Shown here in pieces: positions 23,442 to 32,020 of a stretch of DNA of 38,920 nt (positions are counted from its first letter, which is position 1; every line of letters begins with the position of its first letter). Under the pieces are notes generated by a model. That model was not told the origin of the DNA. It saw nothing but the letters and a program-made list of their open reading frames with translations, and made no database searches. A program made the position numbers and the translations under genes. Source of the DNA: MWH-TA3 sp044353905. GTDB taxonomy: Bacteria > Actinomycetota > Actinomycetes > Actinomycetales > Microbacteriaceae. Location: positions 1 to 38,920 of the forward strand of contig JBILBA010000010.1 of NCBI GenBank assembly GCA_044353905.1, given 5' to 3'.

Positions 23442-23455
23442 TTTCACGTGAAACA
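23440..23455. other. parS site 2 (jag-rsmG junction)
   Basis: AGTTTCACGTGAAACA differs from the full parS palindrome only at the first base and keeps the complete GTTTCACGTGAAAC core. It overlaps the jag stop codon and contains the likely GTG start of rsmG (23448-23450). Confidence 0.93.
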
Positions 23456-24101
23456 TTCCGAGATTGAACCGGAACCTTCTGTCGCGGCACGGCTGTGTGG
23501 GGCAGGGATTGAACAGGTCCGCGCGTTCGCGCTCGACCTCGGTACTCGCGGCGAGGTGCTCGGGCTAATCGGTCCGGACGAAGCGCGCCGACTCTGGTCC
23601 CGGCACATTCTGAATTGCGCACTTCTCGGTCCCGAGATACCGCCAGCGGGAGTATCGGGCGGACGCACCGCCGTCGCGGATGTTGGGAGCGGAGCGGGGC
23701 TGCCCGGCCTGGTCATCGCGATGATTCGTCCCGATGTTGATGTGACGCTGATCGAACCTCTTGAGCGCCGAACCAGATGGCTCGACGAACAAGTGACGAC
23801 ACTTGCCCTTCCCAACGTCACGGTGTTCACGGGCCGAGCGGAAGACTTCTCGCCGCGACGATCCTTTGACGTCGTCACCGCGAGAGCCGTCAAGTCATTG
23901 AAAGGGCTCATCCCGATTTTGGCTCCGCTGGCCGTTTCCGGTGGGCATCTTGCGCTTCTCAAGGGTCAGCGCCTCGAGATTGAGATCGAGGAGGCAACCA
24001 GCGCCTTTGCGCGCCACAACATCTCGTCGCCGGAATCCCGCGTCCTGGGTGAAGGTACAGTGGACGAGCCGACCAGATTGTTCACCGCTATTGTTGAATA
24101 G
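23448..24101 (+). CDS. rsmG: 16S rRNA (guanine-N7) methyltransferase RsmG
   Basis: RsmG methylates a guanine in the 530 loop of 16S rRNA (G527 in E. coli) using S-adenosylmethionine. The 217-residue protein has the SAM motif VADVGSGAGLPGLVIA at about residues 73-88, then LIEPLERRTRWLDE, VTARAVKSL and LLKGQ. The start taken is the GTG at 23448 inside parS. No ribosome binding site is seen before it, but homologues begin close to this point and no better start follows. ParB bound at parS 2 would cover the start region at the DNA level. Confidence 0.93.
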   Translation: MKHSEIEPEPSVAARLCGAGIEQVRAFALDLGTRGEVLGLIGPDEARRLWSRHILNCALLGPEIPPAGVSGGRTAVADVGSGAGLPGLVIAMIRPDVDVTLIEPLERRTRWLDEQVTTLALPNVTVFTGRAEDFSPRRSFDVVTARAVKSLKGLIPILAPLAVSGGHLALLKGQRLEIEIEEATSAFARHNISSPESRVLGEGTVDEPTRLFTAIVE

Positions 24102-24118
24102 CCGATTGGGCATCTCGA

Positions 24119-24134
24119 TGTTTCACGTGAAACA
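24119..24134. other. parS site 3 (before parA)
   Basis: TGTTTCACGTGAAACA is a perfect parS palindrome between rsmG and parA, 57 bases before the parA start. ParB binding here could also affect parAB expression. Confidence 0.95.
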
Positions 24135-24162
24135 TCTCCGCGCAGGGGAATCTCCGCGCAGG
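24134..24162. repeat. 13-base direct repeat before parA
   Basis: ATCTCCGCGCAGG occurs at 24134-24146 and again at 24150-24162, a period of 16 bases, directly after parS 3 and before the parA ribosome binding site. Its role is unknown; it may be an operator or a local duplication. Confidence 0.7.
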
Positions 24163-24190
24163 CAACAACTCCAGGAAAGGTGCGTGCGCG

Positions 24191-25069
24191 ATGTCGAATG
24201 ATGACGCGACACCGCTCGCCACAGAATTGATGGACCTTACCCGCCGCCGCGAAGCATTGGCGCGGCGCGTGGCACCACTTCCAGCGAAGACCAGGATCGT
24301 CGCCCTGTCGAACCAGAAGGGCGGGGTCGGCAAGACCACGACAACCGTCAACATTGCGTCTGCTCTCGCACGAATGGGAGCACGCGTGATTGTTATCGAT
24401 TTGGACCCCCAGGGAAACGCGTCGACGGCTCTCGGAATCGACCATCACGCCAAGATCCCCGGAATCTACGAAGTCCTGGTCGGTTCGGCAACGATCCAAT
24501 CAGTGTTGCAACAGAGCCCCGGCAATTCGAATCTGTGGTGCGTACCGGCCACTATCAACCTCGCGGGCGCAGAGATCGAACTTGTTCCAGCATCGGCACG
24601 CGAGACTCGACTGAAGCGCGCGCTGGAAGAGTACTTGTCTTCCGGTGCCGACATGCCGCACTACATTTTTATTGATTGCCCCCCATCGCTTGGCCTGTTG
24701 ACCGTCAATGCACTGACCGCGTCGACGGAAGTTTTCGTACCGATCCAAGCCGAGTATTACGCGCTTGAAGGGGTCACGATGCTGTGGGACAACATCGCGA
24801 TGGTCCAGCAGTTCCTCAATCCTCGTGTGAGCATTTCCGGGGTCCTCTTGACGATGTACGACCACCGAACGAACTTGTCCAGGGAAGTAGCCGATGAAGT
24901 CCGTCGCCACTTCCCCGACATCGTGTTTAAATCGGTTATTCCCCGCTCGGTTCGAGTTTCCGAAGCGCCAAGTTTTCAACAGACTGTGATCGACTATGAC
25001 CACGATTCGGTTGGATCAATCGCATATCGCGAAGCGGCCATCGAATTTGCTGAACGAGGAGTGTACTGA
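24191..25069 (+). CDS. parA: chromosome partitioning ATPase ParA (Soj)
   Basis: ParA is a Walker-type ATPase that binds DNA when ATP-bound and moves ParB-parS complexes. The 292-residue protein has an N-terminal tail (1-34), then the deviant Walker A KGGVGKT (43-49), VIDLDPQGNAST (Walker A'), and FIDCPPSLGLLTVNAL (Walker B). AGGAAAGG lies upstream of the ATG. It is read with parB, one base separating the genes. Confidence 0.97.
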   Translation: MSNDDATPLATELMDLTRRREALARRVAPLPAKTRIVALSNQKGGVGKTTTTVNIASALARMGARVIVIDLDPQGNASTALGIDHHAKIPGIYEVLVGSATIQSVLQQSPGNSNLWCVPATINLAGAEIELVPASARETRLKRALEEYLSSGADMPHYIFIDCPPSLGLLTVNALTASTEVFVPIQAEYYALEGVTMLWDNIAMVQQFLNPRVSISGVLLTMYDHRTNLSREVADEVRRHFPDIVFKSVIPRSVRVSEAPSFQQTVIDYDHDSVGSIAYREAAIEFAERGVY

Positions 25070-25070
25070 C

Positions 25071-26018
25071 ATGGCTGAAAAGCGAACTGGATTGGGTCGC
25101 GGAATTGGCGCGTTGATTCCCACCGGAGGCGCGAACGTTTCGGATCGAGGGGTGGACGTCTTTTTCCCCCAAGCCGGCACCGGAGCCAACCGAGAGGTTC
25201 CCGGCGCTCGATTTCAGTTGATTAATCCCAACAATGTTGTCCCGAATGCGTCACAGCCACGAACCGAGTTCAGGCCAGAGGAACTCGCCGAACTCGAACA
25301 TTCGATTCGCGAATTCGGCGTCTTGCAACCGATCGTTGTTCGTCCACTGAGCGGCACCGGAGACGACGCCACCTACGAACTCGTCATGGGGGAGCGACGC
25401 CTTCGCGCATCGAAAGCCGTGGGCCTCACCGAAATCCCCGCGGTCATTCGAGACACAAAAGACGCCGACATGTTGCGCGATGCACTTCTCGAAAACCTTC
25501 ACCGAGCGAATCTCAATGCTCTCGAAGAGGCGTCGGCTTACCAACAGCTCCTGTCCGATTTCGGGATCACCCAGGACGAACTCGCAAAGCGAATCGGGCG
25601 GTCACGTCCGCAAGTCACCAACACGCTTCGGCTTCTCAAGCTGCCGATCAAGGTTCAGCAGCGTGTCGCCGCTGGGGTCATCTCGGCCGGGCACGCTCGC
25701 GCGATTCTCTCTGTGACGGATGCCGCGGCCCAAGAAAAACTGGCGACCAAGATCGTTAATGAAGAACTATCCGTGCGTGCCGCCGAAGCGGTGGCGGCGA
25801 CACTGGGCGCCGCCTCACTCAAACCCGAGAAGGCAAAGCCGAAGCCGGGGACCCGACGAGACCACCTCGACGCTATCGCCAGCAAACTCGGCGACAAGCT
25901 CGATACCCGAGTCAAGATCGCGGTGGGCAAAACGCACGGCACCATCACGATTGACTTCGCAACGGTCGCAGACCTCAATCGAATTGCTGGCGAACTCGGA
26001 GTTTCAGCGGACGACTAA
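25071..26018 (+). CDS. parB: chromosome partitioning protein ParB
   Basis: ParB binds parS, spreads along DNA as a CTP-dependent clamp and loads SMC. The 315-residue protein begins MAEKRTGLGRGIGALIP, the typical ParA-contact segment. It then has the CTP-binding region with VMGERRLRAS and ENLHRANLNALEEA, the helix-turn-helix (TQDELAKRIGRSRPQVTNTL), and a C-terminal dimer domain. The ATG at 25071 follows the parA stop by one base, with GAGGAG about 11 bases upstream. Its binding sites are visible at 17467, 23440 and 24119. Confidence 0.97.
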   Translation: MAEKRTGLGRGIGALIPTGGANVSDRGVDVFFPQAGTGANREVPGARFQLINPNNVVPNASQPRTEFRPEELAELEHSIREFGVLQPIVVRPLSGTGDDATYELVMGERRLRASKAVGLTEIPAVIRDTKDADMLRDALLENLHRANLNALEEASAYQQLLSDFGITQDELAKRIGRSRPQVTNTLRLLKLPIKVQQRVAAGVISAGHARAILSVTDAAAQEKLATKIVNEELSVRAAEAVAATLGAASLKPEKAKPKPGTRRDHLDAIASKLGDKLDTRVKIAVGKTHGTITIDFATVADLNRIAGELGVSADD

Positions 26019-26085
26019 GGAACTGACCGCGGGCCTTCTGAACGAAAGAATCCTGTTGGTCGCTTCACGCAGGGCGACGAAATGC

Positions 26086-26409
26086 CTACGCGAGGAACTC
26101 GGCGAGATCTTGTTCGAGAGCGGGTCGAGGCTTTGCGCCCACGACGGTTTTGACGACCTCTCCGCCCTTGAAAACCTTCATGGCGGGGATGTTGAGAATG
26201 TTGTATTCGACAGCGAGGTCAGGGAATTCATCGACATTGAGCTTGACGATGTCGATCTTGTCCGCGTGGTCCTCCGCGATGGCGTCAAGAATCGGCGACA
26301 CGGCACGGCACGGGCCGCACCAGGGCGCCCAAAAGTCAACAATCACGGGCTTGTCGTTCTGCAGAACCTCGACGGCAAACGTCGCAGCTGTCACATCGCG
26401 AGCACTCAT
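26086..26409 (-). CDS. trxA: thioredoxin
   Basis: This 107-residue cytoplasmic disulfide reductase has the active site WCGPC (Cys31 and Cys34) after VIVDFWAP, and the cis-proline segment NIPAMKVF. It is encoded 39 bases after thioredoxin reductase, its electron donor, on the same strand. The ATG has GAGGAGAAAATC upstream, a good ribosome binding site. It converges on parB; the 67-base gap shows no clear terminator. Confidence 0.98.
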   Translation of the reverse strand: MSARDVTAATFAVEVLQNDKPVIVDFWAPWCGPCRAVSPILDAIAEDHADKIDIVKLNVDEFPDLAVEYNILNIPAMKVFKGGEVVKTVVGAKPRPALEQDLAEFLA

Positions 26410-26448
26410 GATTTTCTCCTCGGTAGATGACCTCAGTCTAGCCGAGCA

Positions 26449-27372
26449 CTAGTGTGCGCCCGACTCAACGAAATGCTGCGCGTCCATCGCCGCGACCGCC
26501 CCCGAGCCGGCGGCGACAATCGCCTGTCGATAGGTCGGGTCGATCAAATCACCCGCGGCAAACACACCCGCAAGGTTCGTTCGCGACGAGCGACCGTCAA
26601 CGGCAACGTTCCCGGTATCGGTCAGCGTCACCTGGGTTGCAACAAGGCTGGTTCGAGGATCAGACCCGATCGCAATGAAAAGCCCGTCGATGTCGAGCGT
26701 GTTCGCTGACCCGTCCGACATGGTCAGTGAAAGCCCCGTCACGGTGTCCGCGCCAACGATTCCCGTCACGGCCGCGTTCGTCACAAATTTGATTTTTGGG
26801 TCGGCCTTCGCGCGAGCCAACATTGCCGGTGATGCCCGGAATTGGTCAGAGCGGTGAACGAGGTACACCGTGTCCGCAAACTTCGTCAGGAATGTCGCCT
26901 CCTCCATCGCGGAGTCACCGCCACCAACTACGGCCACCGTGCGGTTCCGGAAAAACGCACCGTCGCAGGTCGCACACCACGAGACACCGAACCCAGACAG
27001 ACGTTTTTCGTCGTCGAGACCGAGGTGACGGTATTGGCTTCCCATTGACAAAATCACAGCTTTGGATTCAATCACCTCACCACTGCCGAGCGTGATTTTT
27101 TTGACCGAACCATCAAGTTCGAGAACAGTCGCGTCGTCGAAAACCAATTCGGCGCCGAAGCGCTCGGCCTGTGCCTGCATAGCCATCATGAGGTCCGGAC
27201 CCATCACGCCTTCGGGGAAGCCCGGATAGTTGTCGACGTCAGTCGTCTTCATGAGGTCGCCACCCATCTCGACGCTCGATGCAATGACGAGTGGCTTCAG
27301 ATCGGCCCGTGCCGCATAGATTGCTGCGGTGTATCCGGCCGGACCGGATCCGATAATGACAAGATCGCGCAC
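26449..27372 (-). CDS. trxB: thioredoxin-disulfide reductase
   Basis: This FAD enzyme uses NADPH to reduce thioredoxin. The 307-residue protein has the FAD motif GSGPAGYTAAIYAARA at residues 8-23, the redox pair Cys133/Cys136 in WCATCDGAF, the NADPH motif VVGGGDSAMEEA, and the C-terminal FAD contact GVFAAGDLIDPTYRQ. The GTG at 27372 has GGAAGGA six bases upstream. It lies 34 bases after murJ on the same strand. Confidence 0.98.
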   Translation of the reverse strand: MRDLVIIGSGPAGYTAAIYAARADLKPLVIASSVEMGGDLMKTTDVDNYPGFPEGVMGPDLMMAMQAQAERFGAELVFDDATVLELDGSVKKITLGSGEVIESKAVILSMGSQYRHLGLDDEKRLSGFGVSWCATCDGAFFRNRTVAVVGGGDSAMEEATFLTKFADTVYLVHRSDQFRASPAMLARAKADPKIKFVTNAAVTGIVGADTVTGLSLTMSDGSANTLDIDGLFIAIGSDPRTSLVATQVTLTDTGNVAVDGRSSRTNLAGVFAAGDLIDPTYRQAIVAAGSGAVAAMDAQHFVESGAH

Positions 27373-27405
27373 AGTGTTCCTTCCAACAAAAGTCGTAACT
27401 CGAGT

Positions 27406-29016
27406 TTATGGTCGCTTATTCCTCGTGCGCCGCAGGGGTGCGATCAAATCGTGGGCCGACGCGTCTCGCAACACCAACAGTACGGAGAGATACACAGCAC
27501 ACATTGCGCCCGCGATAACGACGGCCCACAACACGGACAGCCCGATCGAGGCGGATGCAGCGGGCAACGCTTCGCGGACGATGAATCCGACACCAATCGC
27601 CGGAATGAGAGCGATCACGAAACGGACGAACGCAACCCCCAACGCTTTTCCACTGAGGTGCCCTAATCGCCGACGAATAAAGATCACCATCAGGATTGCT
27701 TGGATAAATGTCGAGATGCTCATTGACAACGCAATTCCGTTGGCGATCTGGGATACGGGCCCGGAGCCGGCAATCAGTGCTCCGACGGTGAAGATTGCCG
27801 ATTGGACAAGCTGAATGAAAAACGGTGTTCGCGTGTCTTCTAGCGCGTAGAAGATTCGCTGCAGGACGAACACGACTCCGAACGGCACAAGTCCGATGGC
27901 GAACAGGGCAATGACGTTCGCCATCCCGTTTGCTGCTTCGCCCGCGAACACGCTCGCGACGAAGGTTGCGGTCAACCACAACAGCCCCGCACTAATGACC
28001 ATGAACAACGAGATTCGCGACAACGACTCCCGAATGTCCGACCCGAGCCGATCCCAGCGCTTGTCCCGAACGTCGGTGCTCATTCGGGTGAAGTACGCAG
28101 TTCCCAAAGAAACGGTGATCACGGAATGCGGAAGCATGAAGACGAGCCATCCGAAGCGAAGAACGGCGAGACCCGGCTCGTCGTAAGCAGTTGCCAACGA
28201 CGCAATATTGCTTTGGACAATTCCGGCGAGCTGAGTCACCACAATCATTCCGAATGTCCACGCCGCCAACTTGGTGGTTGTTCCAAGTCCGACTCCGCGA
28301 AAACGGAAGTCGGGCCGAAAGCGAATCGAGGCCCGACCGAGGAAGCCGAACAGCGCGAGGGCCTGAAAAACAACACCAAGCGTGGCGGTACCGGCAAGTA
28401 TCGCGACTTCAGCGGCATCCCAGTCCGACGCGACGGAAACGTTTCCCGTGAAAAACTGACCAAACCACAACATTCCCGCAATTGCGACGACGTTGTTGAG
28501 GGCGGGCGACCACGTAAATGGACCGAAGACGCCTTTCGCATTGAGGACTTCTCCGACCAGACTGTAGGCGGCATAGAAGAAAACCTGGGGCAGACACCAC
28601 CACGCGAACGCGGTCGCGAGCGCCAATTCCTCGGGACCGAACCCGTAACCACCACCGTCGGTTGTGTGCTGGGTGTACAAGCGAACGAGGAAGGGCGCGG
28701 CGGCCACCGCAAGCACTGTGACGACCAGAACGACGGACATCCCCAGTGTCAGCAGGCGGTTGATGTACTTCTCGCCGCCGTCCTTGTGTAGTTGCGCGTT
28801 GATGATCTGGGGGACGAACACGGCACTAAGAACTCCACCGGCAACGATGGCGTACACATTGTTGGGAAGCTGATTCGCCAACGCGAATGCATCGGCGCCG
28901 GAACCGATCAAACCGACTGTGCGAGCGAGAACCACCGCACTGATGAATCCCAGGATTCGAGACACGATTGTTCCCGATGCGAGCAGCATCGACGATCGGC
29001 CGATTCGATTTGTCAT
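27406..29016 (-). CDS. murJ: lipid II flippase MurJ
   Basis: MurJ (MviN family) moves lipid-linked peptidoglycan precursor across the membrane. The 536-residue protein has about 14 membrane helices and the family opening SSMLLASGTIVSRILGFISA, followed by ADAFALANQLPNNVYAIVAGG. Actinobacterial MurJ can carry a C-terminal pseudokinase and extracellular domain; this one lacks them and ends shortly after the last helix. The ATG overlaps the DUF6049 stop (ATGA), so the two are coupled. Confidence 0.95.
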   Translation of the reverse strand: MTNRIGRSSMLLASGTIVSRILGFISAVVLARTVGLIGSGADAFALANQLPNNVYAIVAGGVLSAVFVPQIINAQLHKDGGEKYINRLLTLGMSVVLVVTVLAVAAAPFLVRLYTQHTTDGGGYGFGPEELALATAFAWWCLPQVFFYAAYSLVGEVLNAKGVFGPFTWSPALNNVVAIAGMLWFGQFFTGNVSVASDWDAAEVAILAGTATLGVVFQALALFGFLGRASIRFRPDFRFRGVGLGTTTKLAAWTFGMIVVTQLAGIVQSNIASLATAYDEPGLAVLRFGWLVFMLPHSVITVSLGTAYFTRMSTDVRDKRWDRLGSDIRESLSRISLFMVISAGLLWLTATFVASVFAGEAANGMANVIALFAIGLVPFGVVFVLQRIFYALEDTRTPFFIQLVQSAIFTVGALIAGSGPVSQIANGIALSMSISTFIQAILMVIFIRRRLGHLSGKALGVAFVRFVIALIPAIGVGFIVREALPAASASIGLSVLWAVVIAGAMCAVYLSVLLVLRDASAHDLIAPLRRTRNKRP

Positions 29017-30446
29017 GAGCGCCGCCGCCGATCACGGACTGTGCGCGCAATACCGATTCCCATAATGGACGCGACAATCGCGATGAAGGTCACAAGAGTA
29101 ATGGCCTCCCACTGAGCTTGCACGTCGATCTCGACGAACACCGGTTCACTGACGGCAATCCCGCTTGTGGTCGTCAGCGTCGCCCTAAGAGACGTTTTTC
29201 CATTGGCAACAGAGACCATGGGAACGGTGACTCTCGCGCTGGATCCCGCCGGAATTGTGACTGTTTGGTTGGGCGTGGCGATGCTCACAATTCCCGAGAT
29301 TGCATTGACGCTCGCGATGACCGTGATGTCGGTCACCGACGAGTTGGTGATCGTCAGTGGTAATTCGGTGGAATCGGCGAGAACAATGAAATCGCTGCCG
29401 AGAGAGAACGAAACAAACTCTTCGTAGGTTTGAGCGGTACGCACGTATCCGCGAGCCGCAGCCGGAAAGTCGTCGGTGGCGACCAGACCGGCCACGACAC
29501 AGAGCCGGCGAAGACGCGGAAAGGTGATCGCGTGGGGATCCAACGCCATTTCTGAGACCTGGCGGTCGAGACGATGCTGAGCCATGAGCGACCGAATCGC
29601 GGCCGTGGGGATGTCGTGGAACGTGACCGCGGTGCCTTCTGTCACCACGGCGGGGACGAAGCGACTGGCGCGGACTGACCCTTTGTACAGTGCGTTGAGG
29701 AACACGACCGCGCGGTCCACATCGACCGCAGAGGTGTCTCGGGGAAGCACGAGCGCGAGACGGCCACTTGTTGAGCCACGGAGTTGCGCAGCAGCGGCGA
29801 TCGGGTCCGCCTCGGAACCCAGCGAGACCACCTTCGCAACCGCGGCACTCGCGCTGGCCGAATAGGAGTTCGTCACGTCGGGAAACGTCTTGTCATCGGC
29901 GATGAGGTTCGTAAAGCCCAACTTCTCGGCGATTCGCAGGCTTCGCGCGTTCCCCGCGTGACCGGTTGGCCAGCCGATTATTTCAATGGCGGGAATTCCT
30001 GAGATGTCACTGAGCTGGAAAGTTGACACGCGGAAACTTCGTCCGACAGCGGCGATCACAAAGGGATCTGCGTTTCCCCACGGCAGGTAAATCGGCTCAG
30101 AGCGTCTCACCGAGTCGAGCCACGCCGACACGGTGCTCGGCGAATCCTCGCCAAGCGCCGCGATGCTGGCAACGATTCGAGAATCGACGGCGATGGTAGC
30201 GCCGTGTGAAATAGCGGCGGACGTCAGTCGAGACCAGGACCCACCGAGCGAAGCCCGCTGCATCAGTTCTTCCGCCGAAATGAGGTCGGTCGATGAGCCC
30301 GAAGCGACGATGGGAACGAGCACCGAAAACGTGGGCCGAGAGACGGCGTCCGCGGGAACCGCGCCGAATCCGAAAAGAGTGGCGATTGCCGCGACGGCGA
30401 GGCTGACGCGAGCGCGACGAATCCCAACTGTTTCCACGGCCGACAT
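29013..30446 (-). CDS. DUF6049 family exported membrane-anchored protein
   Basis: This 477-residue protein is encoded just before murJ, the usual place of DUF6049 in actinobacteria. It has a signal peptide (basic VGIRRARVS, then LAVAAIATLFGFGAVPADA), a large extracellular region, a beta-rich domain before the end, and one C-terminal helix (VTFIAIVASIMGIGIA) followed by RTVRDRRRRS. It is thus anchored with most of its mass outside. The ATG at 30446 is chosen because it begins a normal signal peptide; longer frames run into the divergent gene. TAGACT lies seven bases upstream, suggesting a leaderless message. A role with MurJ in wall synthesis is inferred from linkage only. Confidence 0.85.
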   Translation of the reverse strand: MSAVETVGIRRARVSLAVAAIATLFGFGAVPADAVSRPTFSVLVPIVASGSSTDLISAEELMQRASLGGSWSRLTSAAISHGATIAVDSRIVASIAALGEDSPSTVSAWLDSVRRSEPIYLPWGNADPFVIAAVGRSFRVSTFQLSDISGIPAIEIIGWPTGHAGNARSLRIAEKLGFTNLIADDKTFPDVTNSYSASASAAVAKVVSLGSEADPIAAAAQLRGSTSGRLALVLPRDTSAVDVDRAVVFLNALYKGSVRASRFVPAVVTEGTAVTFHDIPTAAIRSLMAQHRLDRQVSEMALDPHAITFPRLRRLCVVAGLVATDDFPAAARGYVRTAQTYEEFVSFSLGSDFIVLADSTELPLTITNSSVTDITVIASVNAISGIVSIATPNQTVTIPAGSSARVTVPMVSVANGKTSLRATLTTTSGIAVSEPVFVEIDVQAQWEAITLVTFIAIVASIMGIGIARTVRDRRRRS

Positions 30447-30453
30447 AGCGGTA

Positions 30454-30463
30454 AGTCTAGACT
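30454..30463. promoter_or_regulatory. palindromic -10 serving two divergent leaderless genes
   Basis: AGTCTAGACT reads the same on both strands and contains TAGACT in each direction. On the plus strand TAGACT is eight bases before the ATG at 30472, and on the minus strand it is seven bases before the ATG at 30446. Neither gene has a Shine-Dalgarno sequence, and only 25 bases separate the two start codons. One promoter element read in both directions is the simplest reading. Confidence 0.6.
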
Positions 30464-30471
30464 GATGCGAT

Positions 30472-31905
30472 ATGGAGAGCGTGGCGGAGGCCATGGCGAG
30501 ATTGACGGCCCTCGCCGGCAGCGGAACCGTTTCGACGTTGACCGCCGCTTTTGTCGAAGCCGGATTCGAGCTTGCGCTCGTCGGCGGGCCGGTGCGCGAT
30601 GCCTTTCTGGGGCGCGAGCTGACAGACCTTGATTTCGCCACGAATGCGACCCCCGACCAGATCCTGAGTGTTGTCGGTCCGATTTCGACTACGACGTGGG
30701 ACATCGGCCGCGACTTTGGCACGATTGGCGCACTTGTCCGCGGCGAGCAGGTCGAAATCACGACCTATCGAAGCGACACCTACGACCGAGAAACCCGCAA
30801 GCCCATCGTGGCGTTCGGCAATCGAATCGAGGATGACCTGTTGCGCCGGGATTTCACCGTCAATGCCATGGCGCTCTCGCTTCCCGATTTGTCCCTGATT
30901 GACCCGAGCGGCGGATTCGGCGACCTCGTCGCGAAACGACTGCGAACGCCGGGCACACCCGAACAGTCATTTGCCGATGATCCCCTGCGAATGATGCGCG
31001 CCGCCCGTTTCGTCGCCCAATTGCAGTTCGCGCTCGCCCCCGAGGTGGTGACGGCGATGACGACGCTCGCGGACTCGATTGAGATGATTAGCGCAGAACG
31101 GGTTCGAGACGAATTCATCAAACTCATCAGCGCGGCTGACCCGGTTCCCGGCATTCGAACGCTCGTCGACACGGGGATTCTTGACCGCGTGCTACCCGAG
31201 ATCCCCGTGCTCATCCGTGAACATGACGAACACGGTCGCCACAAGGATGTCTACGAACACTCGCTCATGGTTCTGACAAAGTCGATTGCAATAGAGATAC
31301 AGCGAATCCCCGATTCCACACCGGACACCGTCGGGCGTTTGGCTGCGCTGCTGCACGACATCGGCAAGCCATCGACCCGCTCGTTTGATAACTCGAAGAT
31401 CGTGACCTTTTATGGGCATGACGTGGCTGGCGCGCGGCTTGCAAAGAAGAGACTGCAGGCGCTGCGATTCGATAACGACACGATCGCCCGCGTGTGCAAC
31501 CTCATTCGCTTGCACTTGCGTTTTTTTGGATACAGCGAGGGGGCGTGGACAGATTCTGCGGTTCGCCGTTATGTCAGGGACGCGGGCGAAGAGCTCGAGC
31601 GCCTGCACATCCTCGTGCGTAGCGATGTAACGACCCGAAACGACCGAAAGCTCGCACTCATGGATGCGGCGTACACCGACCTCGAAGCGCGAATAGCTGA
31701 AATCCGCGAACGCGAGGAAATCGATTCGATTCGCCCCGATCTCGACGGCGACCAGATCATGTCGATCCTCGATGTGCTGCCCGGCCGCGTTGTCGGTGAG
31801 GCGCGCGCGTTCCTGATGGAACTGCGTTTGGACGAAGGCCCGCTCGGCGCGGAAGAGGCGGAAAAGCGCCTTCGAGCGTGGGCCGCCGGACGCGAATTGT
31901 CCTAA
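30472..31905 (+). CDS. cca: CCA tRNA nucleotidyltransferase
   Basis: This enzyme adds or repairs the CCA end of tRNAs; both tRNA genes in the window lack encoded CCA. The 477-residue protein has the class II head domain with GGPVRDAF (38-45) and the metal-binding DLDFATNA (52-59), the RRDFTVNAMAL motif and the nucleotide-selecting helix DDPLRMMRAARFVAQL. A C-terminal HD domain has LLHDIGKPSTRSF and later YGHDVAGARLAKK. A poly(A) polymerase role cannot be ruled out from sequence, but the HD-containing actinobacterial type is usually the CCA enzyme. It is expressed from the palindromic promoter without a leader. Confidence 0.93.
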   Translation: MESVAEAMARLTALAGSGTVSTLTAAFVEAGFELALVGGPVRDAFLGRELTDLDFATNATPDQILSVVGPISTTTWDIGRDFGTIGALVRGEQVEITTYRSDTYDRETRKPIVAFGNRIEDDLLRRDFTVNAMALSLPDLSLIDPSGGFGDLVAKRLRTPGTPEQSFADDPLRMMRAARFVAQLQFALAPEVVTAMTTLADSIEMISAERVRDEFIKLISAADPVPGIRTLVDTGILDRVLPEIPVLIREHDEHGRHKDVYEHSLMVLTKSIAIEIQRIPDSTPDTVGRLAALLHDIGKPSTRSFDNSKIVTFYGHDVAGARLAKKRLQALRFDNDTIARVCNLIRLHLRFFGYSEGAWTDSAVRRYVRDAGEELERLHILVRSDVTTRNDRKLALMDAAYTDLEARIAEIREREEIDSIRPDLDGDQIMSILDVLPGRVVGEARAFLMELRLDEGPLGAEEAEKRLRAWAAGRELS

Positions 31906-31930
31906 GCGATTGTTTCGGCTATTCTTGGAC

Positions 31931-31943
31931 GGTTGCCCACAGG
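31931..31943 (+). repeat. GGTTGCCCACAGG element, also before dnaB
   Basis: The same 13 bases occur at 33892-33904 upstream of dnaB. They contain TTGCCCACA, a DnaA-box-like word, and also TTGCCC, which could be a -35 with TAGATG 16 bases downstream (31955-31960). Whether it is a promoter part or a DnaA site is unresolved. Confidence 0.45.
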
Positions 31944-31966
31944 GCGACACGCACTAGATGCACAAC

Positions 31967-32009
31967 CCTCCTGCTACAGAAATTCTGTAGCCGCTGAGTC
32001 CAGAGGAGG
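31967..32009 (+). promoter_or_regulatory. rpsF leader, S6:S18-type autoregulatory hairpin
   Basis: The leader can fold with CCTCCT (31967-31972) paired to AGGAGG (32004-32009), the rpsF Shine-Dalgarno sequence. Inside it is a perfect eight-base stem CTACAGAA/TTCTGTAG (31974-31990), followed by an unpaired CCG (31991-31993). The known bacterial S6:S18 leader motif has a hairpin with a bulged CCG bound by the S6:S18 complex, which represses translation. Here the operon encodes both S6 and S18, so feedback control is likely. Confidence 0.6.
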
Positions 32010-32020
32010 TGGGTTACGTC

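Noticed and set aside
28440..28455. parS-like sequence in murJ
   Set aside because: It has three mismatches to the palindrome, including in the central part, and is likely chance within coding sequence.
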